This document shows positions 5,706 through 7,763 of a stretch of DNA of 7,763 nt, piece after piece (positions within the stretch are counted from its first letter, which is position 1; the number at the start of each line of letters is the position of its first letter). Position numbers and translations under genes: made by a program. Under the pieces are notes generated by a model that saw only the letters and a program-made list of their open reading frames with translations, was not told the origin of the DNA and ran no database searches. Origin of the DNA: Spirochaetaceae bacterium (lineage in GTDB: Bacteria; Spirochaetota; Spirochaetia; Treponematales; Breznakiellaceae); NCBI GenBank assembly GCA_031265635.1, contig JAISCK010000047.1:1-7763 (forward strand). Direction: 5' to 3'.

Positions 5706-6464
5706 ATGGTAGAACTCCGCGGCCTGACCATTGACTACGTTCTCCCCCGCCGGCTTTTCGGGTCCCGCAGCCAGATCCGCTCGGTGCCGGCCCTCGCCCC
5801 TTTTACGGCCCGCTTTGAACGGGGAAAAATCTCCGCGCTTATAGGCCCGTCGGGCTGTGGCAAGACCAGCCTCATCCACGCCGCGGCGGGACTCATCAAA
5901 CCCAGCGCCGGTGAAATATTCATAGACGGCAAGGCCCGGCAGGGCATACGGGAAAACACCGGGGTCATATTCCAGCACTTCGGCCTCCTTCCCTGGAAAA
6001 CCGTGGAAGCCAACGCCGAGCTTCCCCTTAAAATACGGAAGGTAAAAAAATCAGAGCGCGCTGAACGTTCCAAAAAACTCCTGGAGGAATTCGGTCTTGC
6101 GGAATTCCGCCGCCTCTACCCCGGCAAACTTTCAGGCGGCATGAAGCAGCGCCTCGCCATAGCCCGCGCCCTGATTTCGAGACCCGATCTCCTCCTGATG
6201 GACGAACCCTTTTCCAGCCTTGACGCCCTGAGCCGCGAGGAAGCCCAGGATTTTCTTCTTTCGATACAGAAAAGCCGGGGCCTGACCATCATTCTCATTA
6301 CCCATTCTATTGAAGAAGCGGTCTATCTTTCCGATACGGTGTATGTGCTCACCGGGAAAAATCCCGGAAGGCTCACCGCCCGTGTTGACATGCCGCGCGC
6401 CGGAAGGGACGACAGCCGTTTCCCCGAACTCGCGGGCAGGCTGCGGAATCTTCTTGGAGTCTGA
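5706..6464 (+). CDS. ABC importer ATPase subunit (nitrate/sulfonate/taurine type)
   Basis: This 252-residue ATPase powers the importer formed with its neighbours. All catalytic motifs are intact: Walker A GPSGCGKT (47-54), Q-loop Gln90 in VIFQHFGLLPW, signature LSGGMKQR (142-149), Walker B LLLMDE (162-167) with SSLDALSR (D-loop, 170-177), and the switch His200 in LITHSIEEA. The LLPWKTVEANAELPL Q-loop region is typical of the SsuB/TauB/ThiZ subgroup, consistent with an NMT1-like binding protein. An insertion-like stretch near residues 15-28 (RRLFGSRSQIRSVP) precedes the first core strand. ATG 5706 is 6 bases after the binding-protein stop. No clear Shine-Dalgarno is seen, so it probably relies on coupling. 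Confidence 0.92.
   Translation: MVELRGLTIDYVLPRRLFGSRSQIRSVPALAPFTARFERGKISALIGPSGCGKTSLIHAAAGLIKPSAGEIFIDGKARQGIRENTGVIFQHFGLLPWKTVEANAELPLKIRKVKKSERAERSKKLLEEFGLAEFRRLYPGKLSGGMKQRLAIARALISRPDLLLMDEPFSSLDALSREEAQDFLLSIQKSRGLTIILITHSIEEAVYLSDTVYVLTGKNPGRLTARVDMPRAGRDDSRFPELAGRLRNLLGV
6456..6459 (+). promoter_or_regulatory. Ribosome binding site GGAG fixing the permease start
   Basis: GGAG lies 6 bases before ATG 6466, inside the end of the ATPase gene. It supports 6466 over the in-frame ATG at 6310, which would lie deep inside the ATPase gene. Confidence 0.6.
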
Positions 6465-6465
6465 A

Positions 6466-7218
6466 ATGGAAAGGAGAAAGCAAAGCTCTGTCCCCGGTAC
6501 GCTCCTGGCCTTTTTCGTCTTCATCCTCCTCTGGGCCTTCTTTGCTTCGCTCCTTAAAAAGCCGTTCCTTCCCGGCCCCGGCAAAACCTTCGCGGCCCTG
6601 GGCGGTCTCTGGAAAAGCGGGGCGCTCTTTATTCATTTTTGGGCCAGCCTTTCCCGCATATTCCTGGCCCTCGCTTTAAGCGTCCTGCCCGCCGGCCTCC
6701 TTGGCCTTGCCTCGGGCCGCTCCCGGCGCATGGACAGCGTCATATCCCCGGTCATCTACCTCCTCCACCCCCTCCCCAAAGCGGCGTTTCTTCCGGTGAT
6801 CATGCTCATGCTGGGGCTTGGCGAAGCCTCAAAAATATTTCTCCTCGGCTTTATTGTTTTCAGCCAGATACTGGTGTCGGCCAGGGACGCCTCGCGCCAG
6901 ATACCCGAAGAGCTTGCCGCCTCGGTGCGTTCCCTGGGCGCGGGCCGCCTGGCAAGATTTTGCCATGTCGTGCTCCCCGCCTGCCTCCCCGCCCTTTTCA
7001 GCGGCCTCAGAGTCAGCCTCGGAACCTCGGCGGCAGTCCTCTTCCTCGCCGAAACCTTTGCCACGGACACGGGCCTGGGCTACCTCATCACCGACGCCTG
7101 GGCCCGTGTCGCCTATGCCGAAATGTACGCCGCCATTACCGCGTTAAGCCTCATGGGCCTCTTCCTCTTTGTCCTCGCCGGCCTGGCCGAAAAGATATGC
7201 TGCCCCTGGAAAGAATGA
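6466..7218 (+). CDS. ABC importer permease subunit (BPD_transp_1)
   Basis: This is a 250-residue inner-membrane permease. After a short basic N-terminus (MERRKQ), the first membrane span is about residues 11-29. A LPGPGKTFAAL segment (35-45) typical of SsuC/TauC/ThiX-like permeases follows, then further spans at about 60-83, 93-117, 122-138, 180-198 and 222-243. The cytoplasmic coupling (EAA) loop is EELAASVRSLGAGRLARF then VVLPACLPALFSGLR (148-182), with the conserved Gly and Leu-Pro. LAETFATDTGLGYLI (194-208) is the usual post-EAA signature. The gene starts 1 base after the ATPase stop, has a good GGAG site, and ends the operon. It completes a binding protein-ATPase-permease set; one permease gene suggests a homodimeric membrane channel. 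Substrate unknown. Confidence 0.9.
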   Translation: MERRKQSSVPGTLLAFFVFILLWAFFASLLKKPFLPGPGKTFAALGGLWKSGALFIHFWASLSRIFLALALSVLPAGLLGLASGRSRRMDSVISPVIYLLHPLPKAAFLPVIMLMLGLGEASKIFLLGFIVFSQILVSARDASRQIPEELAASVRSLGAGRLARFCHVVLPACLPALFSGLRVSLGTSAAVLFLAETFATDTGLGYLITDAWARVAYAEMYAAITALSLMGLFLFVLAGLAEKICCPWKE

Positions 7219-7339
7219 AGGCAAAGCCGCAGGGTAGACCACTGCGCGGTCAATTAAAGGAGAAGAAGGAATTGAAGGGGGTCCCTGCGGCACAGACAGG
7301 GTCTGCGCCTGCCTCCTGTTATGCGAAGTTTTTTGCTTT
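7219..7339. repeat. Palindrome-rich junction between convergent genes
   Basis: No convincing gene is seen here. A perfect 9-bp inverted repeat GCCGCAGGG (7226-7234) and CCCTGCGGC (7283-7291) encloses GACC/GGTC (7237-7240, 7248-7251) and TCAATT/AATTGA (7250-7255, 7270-7275). A second hairpin, CAGAC-AGG-GTCTG (7293-7305), can extend by GGC/GCC (7289-7291, 7307-7309). The TCAATT loop holds a purine-rich AAAGGAGAAGAAGG. T-runs at 7329-7334 and 7337-7341 are too far from the last hairpin for a standard terminator. It could be a dispersed repeat, an imperfect bidirectional terminator, or an insertion boundary. Confidence 0.45.
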
Positions 7340-7744
7340 TTATATTTTGTATACTTTTAATTTACTTCCCTGTGCTATTTGTGTGAAATCACTGTCATTA
7401 TGCAATATGTACATATTTCCTAAAATTGCATATGATGCTATTAAACAATCTACTGATTTCCTTATCGTTATTCCTTTTCTCCGTAAATGCCTATATAAAC
7501 TGATCGCATAATTCGTCGCATCCATCAAATCTATGTCTATCATCTGGTACTGTTGTAATATATTTTTTACTTCTTCAAATGTTTTATCTTCTCTAATTCC
7601 TTGTAATACTTCTTGATATATTACTGGGCATAAATATATGGGATAATCATCAAGTATCAACTGTTTTAATATTTCCTTTTCAGCCGTTTTTATTTTTGGA
7701 TTAAACCCATCTATCCAGACACTTGAATCTACAATTAAATTCAC
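7340..7744 (-). CDS. vapC: PIN-domain ribonuclease toxin, VapC type
   Basis: This 134-residue protein has the acidic PIN-domain quartet in order: Asp6 in LIVDSSVWID, Glu in YQEVLQGI (about 44), Asp in VDCLIASYAI (about 99) and Asp in HNDSDF (about 116-119). VapC toxins cleave tRNA or rRNA with Mg and are neutralised by a cognate VapB. The start is GTG at 7744-7742, reading NLIVDSS; no in-frame ATG is seen within the window. The gene is strongly AT-rich, with many A/T-ending codons, unlike every GC-rich gene to its left, which suggests recent horizontal acquisition. It is convergent with the ABC permease. Length and motifs appear complete, so it is probably functional. Confidence 0.85.
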   Translation of the reverse strand: MNLIVDSSVWIDGFNPKIKTAEKEILKQLILDDYPIYLCPVIYQEVLQGIREDKTFEEVKNILQQYQMIDIDLMDATNYAISLYRHLRRKGITIRKSVDCLIASYAILGNMYILHNDSDFTQIAQGSKLKVYKI

Positions 7745-7763
7745 CTCATTTCTCTCATTTTTT
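7741..7763 (-). CDS. Possible 3' end of a VapB-type antitoxin (partial)
   Basis: On the reverse strand a frame reads K-M-R-E-M-R then TGA at 7743-7741. That stop overlaps the vapC GTG start as GTGA, the translational coupling usual for antitoxin-toxin pairs. Only about seven codons are visible and no domain can be recognised, so this is inferred from position and overlap. Confidence 0.3.

Noticed and set aside
6310..6465. Earlier in-frame start for the permease at 6310.
   Set aside because: The added sequence is the ATPase gene read in another frame, and GGAG plus ATG at 6466 gives a normal permease N-terminus.
4758..7218. ThiXYZ-type thiamine pyrimidine importer.
   Set aside because: It is possible by family, but there is no thi gene and no TPP riboswitch-like sequence near, and the genes are coupled to ubiX. 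It is kept only as an alternative ligand hypothesis.
7293..7341. Hairpin at 7293-7305 plus T-runs as an intrinsic terminator for the ABC operon.
   Set aside because: The first T-run begins more than 20 bases after the hairpin, too far for the standard mechanism.
6639..7511. Long forward ORF rich in Pro, Arg and Gly.
   Set aside because: It is a frame shadow of the permease gene that then runs antisense through vapC. Its composition is not protein-like and it has no domain.
1..7763. CRISPR arrays, tRNA or rRNA genes, transposase genes.
   Set aside because: I saw no regularly spaced direct repeats, tRNA cloverleaf, rRNA segment or transposase motif on either strand.

Overview
The window holds the end of one gene, a structured 448-base intergenic region, a compact forward-strand operon filling most of the middle, and an AT-rich toxin gene on the reverse strand at the right edge. 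The operon DNA is GC-rich. Its protein types (FMN-binding proteins, a futalosine-style UbiD/UbiA/UbiX set, a DUF2314 lipoprotein with a relaxed lipobox) suggest an anaerobic or gut-type bacterium. A treponeme-like spirochaete is my best guess, but this is an impression from sequence style and not a demonstrated assignment.

Layout: (1) 1-300 is the C-terminal end of an FMN_bind-domain protein, closed by a C(UUCG)G-loop terminator (329-360). (2) 301-748 is gene-free but not empty: a 12-bp hairpin-forming palindrome (369-395), two similar short motifs (439-495), a sigma70-type promoter (518-546), and about 105 bases after the -10 box a strong intrinsic terminator (656-700). Together these imply a transcript of about 150 nt, either a small RNA or an attenuating leader. 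(3) 749-1264 encodes a small DUF2314 lipoprotein. (4) 1319-7218 is a seven-gene unit with gaps of at most 6 nt or short overlaps: PNPOx/NimA-like flavoprotein, UbiD decarboxylase, UbiA/MqnP-type prenyltransferase, UbiX flavin prenyltransferase, then an NMT1/THI5-like periplasmic binding protein, its ATPase and its permease. (5) 7219-7339 is a palindrome-rich junction. (6) 7340-7744 on the reverse strand is a PIN-domain VapC-type toxin in strikingly AT-rich DNA, with a possible scrap of its antitoxin at the window edge.

How the genes fit together: UbiX makes prenylated FMN, UbiD uses it to decarboxylate an aromatic acid, and the UbiA/MqnP-like enzyme attaches a polyprenyl tail. These are the late steps of (demethyl)menaquinone synthesis from a dihydroxynaphthoate. 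No early-pathway gene is present in the window. Instead a complete ABC importer is translationally coupled to ubiX. My main hypothesis is a salvage operon that imports an aromatic quinone precursor and converts it to a membrane quinone. The importer's substrate cannot be read from sequence. Flavin chemistry recurs: the FMN_bind protein, the PNPOx protein, UbiX and UbiD all bind FMN or its prenylated form.
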